Shown: piece after piece, positions 15,517 to 24,106 of the stretch
How positions within the stretch are numbered: the stretch's first letter is position 1
Layout of the letters: every line of letters begins with the position of its first letter
Program-made: the position numbers and the translations under genes
Assembly: GCA_002714425.1 (NCBI GenBank)
Contig: PAXI01000001.1
Coordinates: forward strand, 8,109 to 50,137
Direction of reading: 5' to 3'
Origin: Chloroflexota bacterium
Lineage (GTDB): Bacteria; Chloroflexota; Dehalococcoidia; Lucifugimonadales; Lucifugimonadaceae
Length of the DNA stretch: 42,029 bases
The notes under the pieces: generated by a model
What the model saw: only the letters and a program-made list of their open reading frames with translations
Database searches by the model: none
What the model was told of the DNA's origin: nothing

Positions 15517-18515
15517 TAAACGACGAAATAATAATTAGAGGGGCTAAAGAACATAACCTAAAAAATATTAATGTTCGAATACCAAGAAATAAGTTATGTG
15601 TCATAACTGGTGTTTCGGGGTCAGGAAAAAGTAGCCTTGCATTTGATACGATTTTTGCAGAAGGCCAAAGAAGATATGTTGAGTCTCTTTCAGCTTACGC
15701 AAGACAGTTTTTAGGCCGAATGGAAAAACCTGATGTAGAGTATATAGAAGGTTTAAGTCCTTCTATTTCTATAGATCAAAAAGGTGTATCAAAAAATCCA
15801 AGATCGACCGTCGGAACAGTGACTGAAATTTATGATTACTTACGATTATTATTTGCTCGAATAGGAGTAGTTCACTGTTTTAGATGTGGGAAGGTAGTTG
15901 AAAAACAAACAGTGCAACAAATTGTTGATTCGATAGCAAAACTAAAAGAAAATTCTAGAATACAAATATTAAGTCCAATTATTACCCATATGAAAGGTGA
16001 ACACCTGCAAATACTTGACTCTGTAAAAAAACAAGGGTTTGTTCGAGCAAGAATTGATGGCGAGATTGTAGATTTGGCATCTAATATTAAATTGGAGAAA
16101 AATAAATGGCACAATATAGAAATAGTTGTAGACAGGTTAATAATTAAGAAAAATATAGACTCAAACAGGTTAACTGAATCTATAGAGGCGGCTCTAAAAG
16201 CCGGTCAAGGAACAATAATTATCGAACATAAATCGAATGGTGAATCGAAAGATATTGTTTATTCTGAAAAATTTGCATGCTTAGAATGCGATATATCAAT
16301 TGCTGAACTTGAGCCTAGAAATTTTTCTTTTAATACCCCTTTTGGAGCGTGTTCTCTGTGTACAGGGTTGGGTTATAAACTTGAAATTAACCCATACTTA
16401 ATTATTCCTAATCCGGACGCAAATATCTTAGAAGGGGGCATACTTCCGTGGTCCAATCCAAATAGTTTTGAAATGTCAAGCCTAAAATCATTATCTGAGT
16501 TCTACGACTTTTCACTTCAATCACCAATAAATACTCTTCCTAAAAAAATATTAGAAATTATACTTTTTGGATCTAAAAATGAAACTATACCTTTCTCCCA
16601 CTTAACAGGTTCTGGAAAAAAATACAACTGGTCGTCAAAGTTTGAAGGAATAGTAGCCAACTTAGAAAGAAGATACATTAATAGTGAGTCCGAAAAAACA
16701 AAAGAAAATATTTTGCGATACATGACACAACAACCATGCAATGAATGTAACGGTGAACGATTAAAACCTGAAGCTTTAGCTGTAAAAGTTACAAATTTAA
16801 ATATCACTGATCTGACAAAATTATCGGTTGAGGACTCCTTAAAGTGGGTAACCTCATGTAAATCAGGATTAAGTAATTTAAGCGACAGAGATCTAAAAAT
16901 TGGTGAGCAAATTTTTAAAGAAATTGAATCTAGACTGAATTTTTTATCAAAAGTTGGACTAAACTATCTTTCTTTAGATAGAACAGCTTCTACTCTTTCT
17001 GGCGGGGAAGGTCAAAGAATAAGACTTGCAACACAAATTGGTTCAGGCTTGATGGGTGTACTTTATGTTTGCGACGAACCTTCAATAGGGCTTCATCCAA
17101 TTGATAACGAGAAATTAATATTAACTTTATTAAATCTTAGAGATGTAGGAAATAGTGTAATAGTTGTTGAACATGACGAATCAATTATGAATGCGGCAGA
17201 CCACATTATTGATCTTGGGCCTAGGGCAGGAGAGAATGGAGGTAATATTGTCGCTGAAGGAAATATCAGTAAAATAAAAAAAAGCAAACAGTCACTAACA
17301 GGATTATATTTAAGTAAGAAAAAAATTATTGATCTCCCCAAAAAAAGACGTGATGGGAACGGCAAGGAAATAAGTATTATAAATGCAACTGAAAACAACT
17401 TAAAAAACTTATCTATAAATATCCCATTAGGAAAACTTGTTTGTATAACCGGGGTTTCTGGTTCTGGTAAAAGTACATTAGTTAACGAAATACTTTACAA
17501 AAAATTAGCTCAAAAATTTTATAAATCGAAAAATGCTCCTGGAAAGCATGAAAAGATTTTGGGAACAGAGAATATTGACAAAGTAATTAATATTGATCAG
17601 TCACCAATAGGAAGAACTCCTAGATCTAACCCAGCAACTTATACAGGTTTATTTGGTTATATTAGAGATATATTCGCGTCAATGCCTGAGTCAAAAACAA
17701 GAGGGTACAAAGCAGGACGATTTTCTTTTAATGTTAAGGGTGGAAGATGTGAATCATGCAGCGGGGCAGGTTTTACTCAAATCGAAATGCAATTTTTACC
17801 TGATGTTACCGTTCCGTGTGAAGTTTGTTTAGGTAAAAGATATAACAGAGAGGCTATCGAGATTAAATTTAAGGATCTATCCATATCGGACGTTCTAAAC
17901 AAAACAGTTAGTGAGGCTGCTAAAATTTTTGAAAATCAGCCGGCCATCTTAAGAAAGTTACAAACTCTGATTGATGTTGGATTAGACTATATAAAATTAG
18001 GTCAACCAGCAACAACTTTATCTGGAGGGGAAGCACAAAGAATAAAACTGGCATCAGAATTATCTAAGCGGTCCACAGGTAAAACTTTATATATTTTAGA
18101 TGAACCAACAACAGGCTTATCTTTTGATGATGTATCAAAGCTTTTATTAGTGTTACATAAACTTGTTGACAAAGGTAATTCTATAATTTTAATAGAGCAT
18201 CATTTAGATTTGATTAAAAATGCCGACTGGATTATCGACTTAGGGCCGGAGGCTGGTGAAAAAGGAGGTAGATTAGTAGGAGAAGGAACTCCTGAGTTTA
18301 TATCAACCATAAAATCTTCTGCAACAGGAATTTACCTAAACAAACTTAATGATATTACCCCAGATAAAAAATCTAAAGGTAACACAAAGCCACTATCTAA
18401 ACCAGTGAATAAAAAAATAAACTTAAATGAAAACTTTTTATTTCCTGAAAGACCCAGAAAACTAGAAATCAAGAAAAAAAACAAGAAAAGGTTTAGAAGA
18501 AGAAGAAGAAGATAA
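15513..18515 (+). CDS. uvrA: UvrABC excision nuclease subunit A
   Basis: This 1000-aa damage-recognition ATPase of nucleotide excision repair has two ABC modules, each with Walker A GVSGSGKS (about residues 33 and 648). The signatures are LSGGEGQRIRLA and LSGGEAQRIKLA. Zinc modules include CFRCG, CLECD ... CSLC, CNECNGERL, and CESCSGAG ... CEVCLGKRYN. The switch after the second Walker B reads TTGLSFDD rather than the usual TTGLHFDD. It extends beyond the usual length of about 940-960 with a basic tail ending KKRFRRRRRR. The stop abuts the stop of the enolase-family gene on the other strand. Confidence 0.98.
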   Translation: MINDEIIIRGAKEHNLKNINVRIPRNKLCVITGVSGSGKSSLAFDTIFAEGQRRYVESLSAYARQFLGRMEKPDVEYIEGLSPSISIDQKGVSKNPRSTVGTVTEIYDYLRLLFARIGVVHCFRCGKVVEKQTVQQIVDSIAKLKENSRIQILSPIITHMKGEHLQILDSVKKQGFVRARIDGEIVDLASNIKLEKNKWHNIEIVVDRLIIKKNIDSNRLTESIEAALKAGQGTIIIEHKSNGESKDIVYSEKFACLECDISIAELEPRNFSFNTPFGACSLCTGLGYKLEINPYLIIPNPDANILEGGILPWSNPNSFEMSSLKSLSEFYDFSLQSPINTLPKKILEIILFGSKNETIPFSHLTGSGKKYNWSSKFEGIVANLERRYINSESEKTKENILRYMTQQPCNECNGERLKPEALAVKVTNLNITDLTKLSVEDSLKWVTSCKSGLSNLSDRDLKIGEQIFKEIESRLNFLSKVGLNYLSLDRTASTLSGGEGQRIRLATQIGSGLMGVLYVCDEPSIGLHPIDNEKLILTLLNLRDVGNSVIVVEHDESIMNAADHIIDLGPRAGENGGNIVAEGNISKIKKSKQSLTGLYLSKKKIIDLPKKRRDGNGKEISIINATENNLKNLSINIPLGKLVCITGVSGSGKSTLVNEILYKKLAQKFYKSKNAPGKHEKILGTENIDKVINIDQSPIGRTPRSNPATYTGLFGYIRDIFASMPESKTRGYKAGRFSFNVKGGRCESCSGAGFTQIEMQFLPDVTVPCEVCLGKRYNREAIEIKFKDLSISDVLNKTVSEAAKIFENQPAILRKLQTLIDVGLDYIKLGQPATTLSGGEAQRIKLASELSKRSTGKTLYILDEPTTGLSFDDVSKLLLVLHKLVDKGNSIILIEHHLDLIKNADWIIDLGPEAGEKGGRLVGEGTPEFISTIKSSATGIYLNKLNDITPDKKSKGNTKPLSKPVNKKINLNENFLFPERPRKLEIKKKNKKRFRRRRRR
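18495..18512 (+). repeat. (AGA)6 simple repeat encoding six arginines
   Basis: Six perfect AGA units form the last six sense codons of uvrA before TAA. In-frame unit changes would alter the tail length by one arginine without a frameshift. Confidence 0.85.
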
Positions 18516-19724
18516 CTAAAATATCCTAACCTTTTCAACTTTATTTTCATCTATTATCATTCCGAGACCATTATGGCTTGGAATCTTAATGGTTCCGTTT
18601 GTTGGCAGAACTGGTGTTTTCAAAAAATGTTGATGAACTAAGTTCCACTTAATTAAGTATTCTTGATATGGTGTGTGTATTGGAGACTGTGATAATGAAA
18701 AGTGTATTCCAGCGTTGGTGGAGTGGCCATGAGGGATAGTAATTAGGTCCGCTGTTGTTGCTATGTTTGCAATTTTTATTACTTCTGACAGGCCTCCAGC
18801 CCAATAAATATCAGGCTGAAGAATATCTAATGCCTCTGCCTTAATAAACTCATTTAACCCCCAGCGAGTATAATGGTGCTCTCCTCCAGAAATTGGGATT
18901 AATGTAGAATTTTTTATCTTTTTGTAAGAATCAATTCTATCTGGCATTGCAACTTCTTCTAGCCACCTTGGATTAAATTCTTCGATATATTTCGTAAGTT
19001 TTATCAAATAATTAACATCCATAGACTGCCAACAATCAAGCATTATATCGTAATCCTCACCAAGTTCTAATCTGAGAGTTTGAACTAATTGAATATTTTT
19101 CTTTAATCCGTCGTGTCCGGACATAGGTCCATGTCTAAAAAACCATTTTTGGGCAGTATACCCTTGAGACTTAAATTCTTTTGCTCTTTCTTTGACTAAG
19201 CCCATATCTTCAACATTAAATCCAAGCATCGATGCATATGCCGGAACACTTTTTCTAGTAGGACCACCAAGAATTTTATAAACAGGAGTTTGATAATAAT
19301 TACCCTTAAGATCCCATAAAGCGTTATCTACTGCGCTTATGGCAATCATATTATTTCCATGGCGACCATGAACAGACCTTCTATGCATTACATCCCATAA
19401 ATACTCTATGGCGAGAGGATCTTGATTCAATATATGTTGCGATAATTCATTTTTTATTATGTATGCTATTGATTCATCAAATGGGCCGGAAATACCAGTA
19501 ACACCTTCATCGGTTATTATAAATAAGAAAAATGCATTTATACTTAAGTCATTTTTTGATCCTTGAGAAGTTTTTTCTTGTGTCTGACGAAATGGTTGCG
19601 ATCTATATTCTTCATAAATATCTATTGGTTGAACAAGCCTTTCTTCCCAAAAAATTTCTTTACTTTTTAACGTTCCAAAAAATTGCTTAATTTGTATTTT
19701 TTCTATCTTCATAATTTTTCTCAT
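18516..19724 (-). CDS. Mandelate racemase / rhamnonate-dehydratase-like enolase
   Basis: A 402-aa acid-sugar dehydratase of the enolase superfamily. Metal ligands are visible as D230 (MLDCW), E256 (RWLEE) and E282 (GGEHHYTRWG), with the catalytic base H332 in TIPHGHSTN. The QKWFFRHGPMSG stretch and VLQPDIYWAGG-like segment resemble L-rhamnonate dehydratase (RhmD) more than mandelate racemase. The start is the ATG at 19724 or the ATG at 19712, the latter having GAG upstream. It is convergent with uvrA with no gap. Together with the mutarotases and lactonase it suggests L-rhamnose or L-fucose catabolism. Confidence 0.85.
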   Translation of the reverse strand: MRKIMKIEKIQIKQFFGTLKSKEIFWEERLVQPIDIYEEYRSQPFRQTQEKTSQGSKNDLSINAFFLFIITDEGVTGISGPFDESIAYIIKNELSQHILNQDPLAIEYLWDVMHRRSVHGRHGNNMIAISAVDNALWDLKGNYYQTPVYKILGGPTRKSVPAYASMLGFNVEDMGLVKERAKEFKSQGYTAQKWFFRHGPMSGHDGLKKNIQLVQTLRLELGEDYDIMLDCWQSMDVNYLIKLTKYIEEFNPRWLEEVAMPDRIDSYKKIKNSTLIPISGGEHHYTRWGLNEFIKAEALDILQPDIYWAGGLSEVIKIANIATTADLITIPHGHSTNAGIHFSLSQSPIHTPYQEYLIKWNLVHQHFLKTPVLPTNGTIKIPSHNGLGMIIDENKVEKVRIF

Positions 19725-19739
19725 ATTTTTATAAATGAT

Positions 19740-19751
19740 TATTGTACAATA
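19740..19751. promoter_or_regulatory. 12-bp palindrome in divergent spacer
   Basis: TATTGTACAATA is a perfect palindrome between the divergent enolase-family and CoA-transferase genes. It contains TACAAT-like -10 sequences in both directions. It could be overlapping promoters or an operator, and AT-rich palindromes also arise by chance. Confidence 0.3.
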
Positions 19752-19787
19752 TTAAAGTAGTTTTAAGTTAACAAGAAGAATAAAAGA

Positions 19788-20519
19788 ATGAATAATGCGA
19801 AAATCTGTAACTCTTTCGATGAATCAGTCAAGGATATAAAATCGAACAGCTCTGTGATGATTGGTGGATTCGGAGGGTCCGGAGGTCAACCCACAAGATT
19901 AATGCTTGCATTATCTAAAAGAAAAATAAAAGGTTTAACTATAATTGGAAATGTAGCCGGTATATCTGAAACCACAGGATATGGTTGGCCAAAGAATATT
20001 AAACCTGTTGATCAAGGAGTTTTTTTTAGAAAAGGAATAGCCGATAAGATAATTTGTTCATTTCCGGTTCCTGCCAGCCAAAACCCAAAAAGTCCAATTG
20101 AAAATTTTTGGAACGATAATAAAGATTCTGTTGAAATAATACCTCAAGGAACGCTTATAGAAAAAATTAGATGCGCGGGTGCAGGTATACCAGCGTTTTA
20201 CACTCCAACTGGCGTTGGAACGATAGTTGAAAAGAATAAAGAAACCAAACTTATTAATAATAAAAAGTATATCTTAGAATACGCCTTAAGTGCAGATTTT
20301 GCTCTAATAAGAGCTAGCGTGGCTGACGAAAATGGGAATTTACAATTTAAGGGTACCTCAAGAGCTTTCAATCCAGCAATGGCGACAGCTGCCAAAACTA
20401 CAATAGTTGAAGTCGACAAAATAGTAAAAGTTGGATGCTTAGATCCAAACAATGTACATACACTTGGAATTCATGTAAACAGAATTGTAAAAAGAAGAAA
20501 GGGTGATATTTACCCATGA
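19788..20519 (+). CDS. 3-oxoacid CoA-transferase subunit A
   Basis: The 243-aa alpha subunit of a family I CoA-transferase (acetoacetate or 3-oxoadipate type), which swaps CoA between succinyl-CoA or acetyl-CoA and a 3-oxoacid. The glycine-rich MIGGFGGSGGQPTRLMLAL replaces the common GGFGLCGIP loop. FYTPTGVGT and FKGTSRAFNPAMATAA are family landmarks. The stop overlaps the subunit B start by 4 nt. The substrate is not fixed by sequence. Confidence 0.9.
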   Translation: MNNAKICNSFDESVKDIKSNSSVMIGGFGGSGGQPTRLMLALSKRKIKGLTIIGNVAGISETTGYGWPKNIKPVDQGVFFRKGIADKIICSFPVPASQNPKSPIENFWNDNKDSVEIIPQGTLIEKIRCAGAGIPAFYTPTGVGTIVEKNKETKLINNKKYILEYALSADFALIRASVADENGNLQFKGTSRAFNPAMATAAKTTIVEVDKIVKVGCLDPNNVHTLGIHVNRIVKRRKGDIYP

Positions 20520-21202
20520 TATATAACTCTGATCCTGCTGAAAGATTAAATAAAAATCAAATTGCAAAATACGCAACTAAGTTTCTAAAGAGCAATTCAA
20601 TTATTAACTTAGGTATCGGCATACCTTCATTATGCGCACAATACATCAATGACCCTACAATACTTTTACATGCAGAAAATGGAGTCTATGGTTTTAATAA
20701 ATTTGCAAATGACAAAAAGGTTGATCCTAATTATATGGATGCAGGTGGTAATTTTTTGAAGATGAATAAAAATATGGTATTTTTTGACTCTGTTGAATCG
20801 TTTAATTTAATAAGAGGAGGTCATATAAACACAACAATTTTAGGTGCATTTCAGGTTTCAAAAAATGGAGATATTGCAAATTGGATGATTCCAAAAAGAG
20901 GGATAGGAAGCATTGGCGGAGCAATGGATCTTTGCGCTAATACAAAAAATGTAATAGTTACAATGGAACACACAACAAAATTTAATGAACCAAAAATTGT
21001 AGAAAGATGCGATTTTCCTCTCACGGCTGTAAATTGTATAGATAAAATTGTCACTGATGTTGGGGTTTTTGAATTAGGGAACAATTCAATCATATTGAAA
21101 GAATGTGCCCCAGGTTGGGACGTTCTGAGTATTCAAAATATTACTGGCGTTAAGGTAAAATATGATAAAAAAGTAGTAATTATGGATATTGATAATGTTT
21201 GA
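20516..21202 (+). CDS. 3-oxoacid CoA-transferase subunit B
   Basis: The 228-aa beta subunit carrying the catalytic glutamate that forms the CoA thioester: E54 in LHAENGVYGF (the SENG motif of the family, with Ala for Ser). INLGIGIPSL near residue 30 and GIGSIGGAMDL also match. It begins inside the subunit A stop (ATGA) and its end overlaps the ffh start, so A, B and ffh are probably one transcript. Confidence 0.92.
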   Translation: MIYNSDPAERLNKNQIAKYATKFLKSNSIINLGIGIPSLCAQYINDPTILLHAENGVYGFNKFANDKKVDPNYMDAGGNFLKMNKNMVFFDSVESFNLIRGGHINTTILGAFQVSKNGDIANWMIPKRGIGSIGGAMDLCANTKNVIVTMEHTTKFNEPKIVERCDFPLTAVNCIDKIVTDVGVFELGNNSIILKECAPGWDVLSIQNITGVKVKYDKKVVIMDIDNV

Positions 21203-22535
21203 TAACTTATCAGAAAAATTTACAAAAATTGTACAAAATTTAACCAGCAAAGGAAAAATTTCTGAGCAAGATATTAAAACCACACTTAGAGAAGTAAGAT
21301 TGGCTTTATTGGAAGCAGATGTAGATTTTACTGTTGCTAAAAAATTTATTTCATCTATAGAAGATAAAGCCAAAAAAGAGAATGTTTTTTCTTCATTAAC
21401 TCCAGGTCAAACAATTATAAAAATAGTAAAAGATGAAATGACATCTATACTTGGTGAAGCATCAACTGGATTAAATATAGGGGAGGACTTTCCTACTAAA
21501 ATAATGTTAATTGGGTTGCAGGGTGTTGGGAAAACAACAACTGCAGCTAAACTTGCGCTACATCTGAGAAAATTAAAAAATTCTGTATTAATGGTTGGCT
21601 GCGACCTTCAAAGACCCGCTGCTATAGAACAAATTATACAGCTAGGTAAAGAATTAAACATTGAAGTTTATAATGAGAATAATCAAAATTCATCTGCGAT
21701 TTTAATTGCAAAAGAAGCCCTAAAGTATGCTAAAGAAAAAAGGATCAATTATGTTATCTTTGACACAGCAGGTCGACTGGCAATTGATGAAGAGTTGATG
21801 AATGAATTAATGCAAATAAATAAAGAAATTGATTCTGATGAAGTATTATTAACTTTAGATGCTATGACAGGTCAAGATGCTGTTAATTCTGGAAATGAGT
21901 TTAATAAGTATATTCCAATATCAGGAATAATATTAACGAAAATGGACGGGGATGCTCGTGGAGGTGCTGCATTATCTATGAAGGCTGTTACAGGAATACC
22001 CATAAAGTTTGTTGGCACAGGAGAAAAGCCGGATGAAATTGAAATATTTCACCCTGATAGGGTTGCTTCCAGAATATTAGGAATGGGTGACGTAGAAACA
22101 CTTATAGAAAAAGCTCAAAAAGAATTTGATATTGACCAAGTTAAAAATCTTGAAAACAAAATAAAGAAAAATCAATTTGACTTAAACGATATGCTTCAGC
22201 AATTTCAAAGTATAAAGAAAATGGGGTCAATGACAGATTTGTTAGGGATGGTTCCAGGTTTAGGTTCGTTGAAAGGTAAAATTAATTCAAATGATATAAG
22301 TGATGACAAAATGAAAAAAGCTGAATCGATAATATATTCAATGACTCCTTATGAAAGAAGTAATCCCGAATCAATAAATGGATCTAGAAGAAATAGAATC
22401 GCTAATGGCTCTGGTACAAATATTACTGAAGTTAATCAAGTATTAAATCAATTTAAGCAAATGCAAAAAATGATTAAGCAATTTTCTGGTCCTAATGGCA
22501 AAAGAAATATTATGCAAATGTTTAACAAAAAATAA
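21195..22535 (+). CDS. ffh: Signal recognition particle protein Ffh
   Basis: This 446-aa SRP54-type GTPase targets nascent membrane proteins to the translocon with 4.5S RNA and FtsY. G1 is GLQGVGKTTTAAKLA, followed by DLQRPAAIEQ, DTAGRL, and the G4-type TKMDGDARGGAALS. The methionine-rich M domain starts near residue 325 (MLQQFQSIKKMGSM). Its RNA-binding part includes IYSMTPYERSNP and GSRRNRIANGSG. The ATG at 21195 is preferred; a TTG lies at 21189. It overlaps the CoA-transferase end by 8 nt. I did not find the SRP RNA in this window. Confidence 0.97.
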   Translation: MFDNLSEKFTKIVQNLTSKGKISEQDIKTTLREVRLALLEADVDFTVAKKFISSIEDKAKKENVFSSLTPGQTIIKIVKDEMTSILGEASTGLNIGEDFPTKIMLIGLQGVGKTTTAAKLALHLRKLKNSVLMVGCDLQRPAAIEQIIQLGKELNIEVYNENNQNSSAILIAKEALKYAKEKRINYVIFDTAGRLAIDEELMNELMQINKEIDSDEVLLTLDAMTGQDAVNSGNEFNKYIPISGIILTKMDGDARGGAALSMKAVTGIPIKFVGTGEKPDEIEIFHPDRVASRILGMGDVETLIEKAQKEFDIDQVKNLENKIKKNQFDLNDMLQQFQSIKKMGSMTDLLGMVPGLGSLKGKINSNDISDDKMKKAESIIYSMTPYERSNPESINGSRRNRIANGSGTNITEVNQVLNQFKQMQKMIKQFSGPNGKRNIMQMFNKK

Positions 22536-22547
22536 AGGAAAAATTAA

Positions 22548-22790
22548 ATGAGTAAAATAGCGCACCTAAGAGTCTACCCAATAAAAAAAGGAATGGAATC
22601 AGATTGGATATCACTGTTTAGTAATAAGCTTATTCCTGAAATGAAAAAAGCTGGAATTATTGTAGAAACAGCATGGATGGATAAAGAAAACTCTAAATTT
22701 ATTTGGATAAGATCTTATGGTTCAACAGAAAAAGATATTGAAGAAAAGAAAAATTGTTTTATGAAAGTAAATGGTGGAAAGACAATGTAA
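22548..22790 (+). CDS. NIPSNAP-like small protein, apparently frameshifted
   Basis: The open frame gives 80 aa: AHLRVYPIKKGMESDWISLF, then KLIPEMKKAGIIVETAW, then FIWIRSYGS, which resembles the NIPSNAP dimeric alpha/beta-barrel family (monooxygenase-like or unknown small-molecule role). AAAGGA precedes the ATG. After EEKK the frame ends in NCFMKVNGGKTM, which does not look like the family. In the -1 frame the sequence continues with a plausible C-terminus to 22849 (next entry). A single A missing from the A-run at 22749-22753 would explain this, giving a product of about 100 aa. Confidence 0.6.
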   Translation: MSKIAHLRVYPIKKGMESDWISLFSNKLIPEMKKAGIIVETAWMDKENSKFIWIRSYGSTEKDIEEKKNCFMKVNGGKTM

Positions 22791-22849
22791 ATTATGTAAG
22801 GGGGCACCTTGGAGAAAACAGAGAGATTACTATTATTTATTCAGTCTAA
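22757..22849 (+). other. Out-of-frame C-terminal tail of the NIPSNAP-like gene
   Basis: In the -1 frame the bases encode 30 residues beginning FYESKWWKDN, with VRGHLGENRE in the middle and ITIIYSV before TAA. This is the alternating strand/helix pattern expected for the end of a NIPSNAP domain. It overlaps the convergent fmt stop by 9 nt. It has no start codon of its own, so it is either a sequencing or assembly indel, a true frameshift mutation, or a recoding site. Confidence 0.55.
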
Positions 22850-23773
22850 GCAAGATCCATTAAGATTAGAATAACCATTGATAACTTTATCAACACTCAT
22901 AATTTTTTTACCCTCGAATTGAATTTTTTTTATTTCAAGAAATTTATTTTGTGTTGAAACAAAAATTTTCTTATCAATAAACTTTACTAAACCGGGTTTT
23001 TCTAATGAATCAATTTGTGTTTCCGCAACATCAATAATTTTTATCCTTTTGTTATTCCAAAATGTGAATGTTCCAGGCCATTTGTCATAAGCTCTAACTT
23101 TTCTTATTATTTCAAAATCTTTATCATTCCATTTTATTTTTCCGTCGATCTTATTAATTTTTTTTGTTGTGGATGCATTGTTATTATTTTGAGAAATAAA
23201 GCTTTGATTACCTTGCTCAATATTTCGTAAAATATTAGGAAGCATATCTGAACCCAATCTGAATAGTTTTTCCTGCAACGCACTTGCTGAATCTTTTGAG
23301 GATATTGACACTTTATGCGATTTTTCTAAAATAGGCCCGGTGTCCATATTTTCATCAAGTTTTATTATTGTTACACCAGTAAACTTTTCACCCTCTAAAA
23401 TAGCGGAGGCTACAGGACTTGGGCCTCTAAATTTTGGTAGCAACGAAGGGTGAATATTAATAACACCATATTTGGGTATTTCTAAAATCTCTTTTGGTAT
23501 TATTATTCCATAGGAAGATACAACAAATATATCAGGTTTGATTTTGCTAAAATATGCAATTAAATCATTATCGCTTTTTAGTGAACGAGGTTTTTTAATG
23601 TTTATTTTATGTTCACTTGCATAATTTTCAATTGATGTAAGGCTTGTCTCGCGCCCCCTTCTCATTGACTTAGAATTTTTTGTAAAGATTGTAAAAATCT
23701 CAAAATTGTTTTGTTTCAATACATCTAATGTGTATATTGAATCTTCCGTTGAGCCAAAATAAATAATTTTCAT
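22841..23773 (-). CDS. fmt: Methionyl-tRNA formyltransferase
   Basis: A 310-aa enzyme that formylates initiator Met-tRNA. Catalytic N106, H108 and D144 are all at the E. coli positions, in INIHPSLLPKFRGPSP and LDENMDTGPIL. The C-terminal OB-type domain includes RAYDKWPGTFTFWN. It is convergent with the NIPSNAP-like gene and divergent from dnaA across a 333-bp AT-rich spacer. The usual partner def is not in the window. Confidence 0.96.
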   Translation of the reverse strand: MKIIYFGSTEDSIYTLDVLKQNNFEIFTIFTKNSKSMRRGRETSLTSIENYASEHKINIKKPRSLKSDNDLIAYFSKIKPDIFVVSSYGIIIPKEILEIPKYGVINIHPSLLPKFRGPSPVASAILEGEKFTGVTIIKLDENMDTGPILEKSHKVSISSKDSASALQEKLFRLGSDMLPNILRNIEQGNQSFISQNNNNASTTKKINKIDGKIKWNDKDFEIIRKVRAYDKWPGTFTFWNNKRIKIIDVAETQIDSLEKPGLVKFIDKKIFVSTQNKFLEIKKIQFEGKKIMSVDKVINGYSNLNGSCLD

Positions 23774-24106
23774 AAAATTAATGTTAGCAGATTTTTGCCT
23801 TACTTTAAAAAATCTTTTTTTTTTGGTGGGCGGTTGGGAAATATTTAATACTTTAAAATAAAATATTTTAGTATTTCAAACTAAAAAAATAAATTTTTAT
23901 AAATTAATTCTGGGAAATTAATATAAAATTTCATATTTTTAACTTTTCATCGTATTTTTTTTTCTTGGAAATATGGTAGATTTTTTTCAACAACTTAATT
24001 AATTTAATTAATTTAAGTTATGTCTCTAATAAGATTCGTAACATTATTAATTTGGTATTTAAATCATAAAATTTATTATTTGATTTTATTCTAAATAGGG
24101 GAAGTT
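23774..24106. other. AT-rich fmt-dnaA spacer, possible replication origin
   Basis: This 333-bp gene-free spacer is one of the two longest here. It contains two TGGGAAAT copies (23835-23842, 23911-23918) and a near copy, CTTGGAAAT (23964-23972). There is a hairpin with AATACT/AGTATT ends (23847-23875), long A/T tracts, and a TTAATTAA-type array at 23992-24019. No TTATCCACA-type DnaA box is visible. Its position before dnaA and its composition fit an unwinding region, but this is an inference. Confidence 0.35.
23992..24019. repeat. AATTAATT direct/inverted repeat array
   Basis: A 28-bp all-A/T block apart from its ends, AACTTAATTAA...TTTAAGTT, made of TTAATTAA-type units with matching AACTTA/TAAGTT ends. 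It is low melting, as in DNA-unwinding elements, and lies 87 bp before dnaA. Confidence 0.5.
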
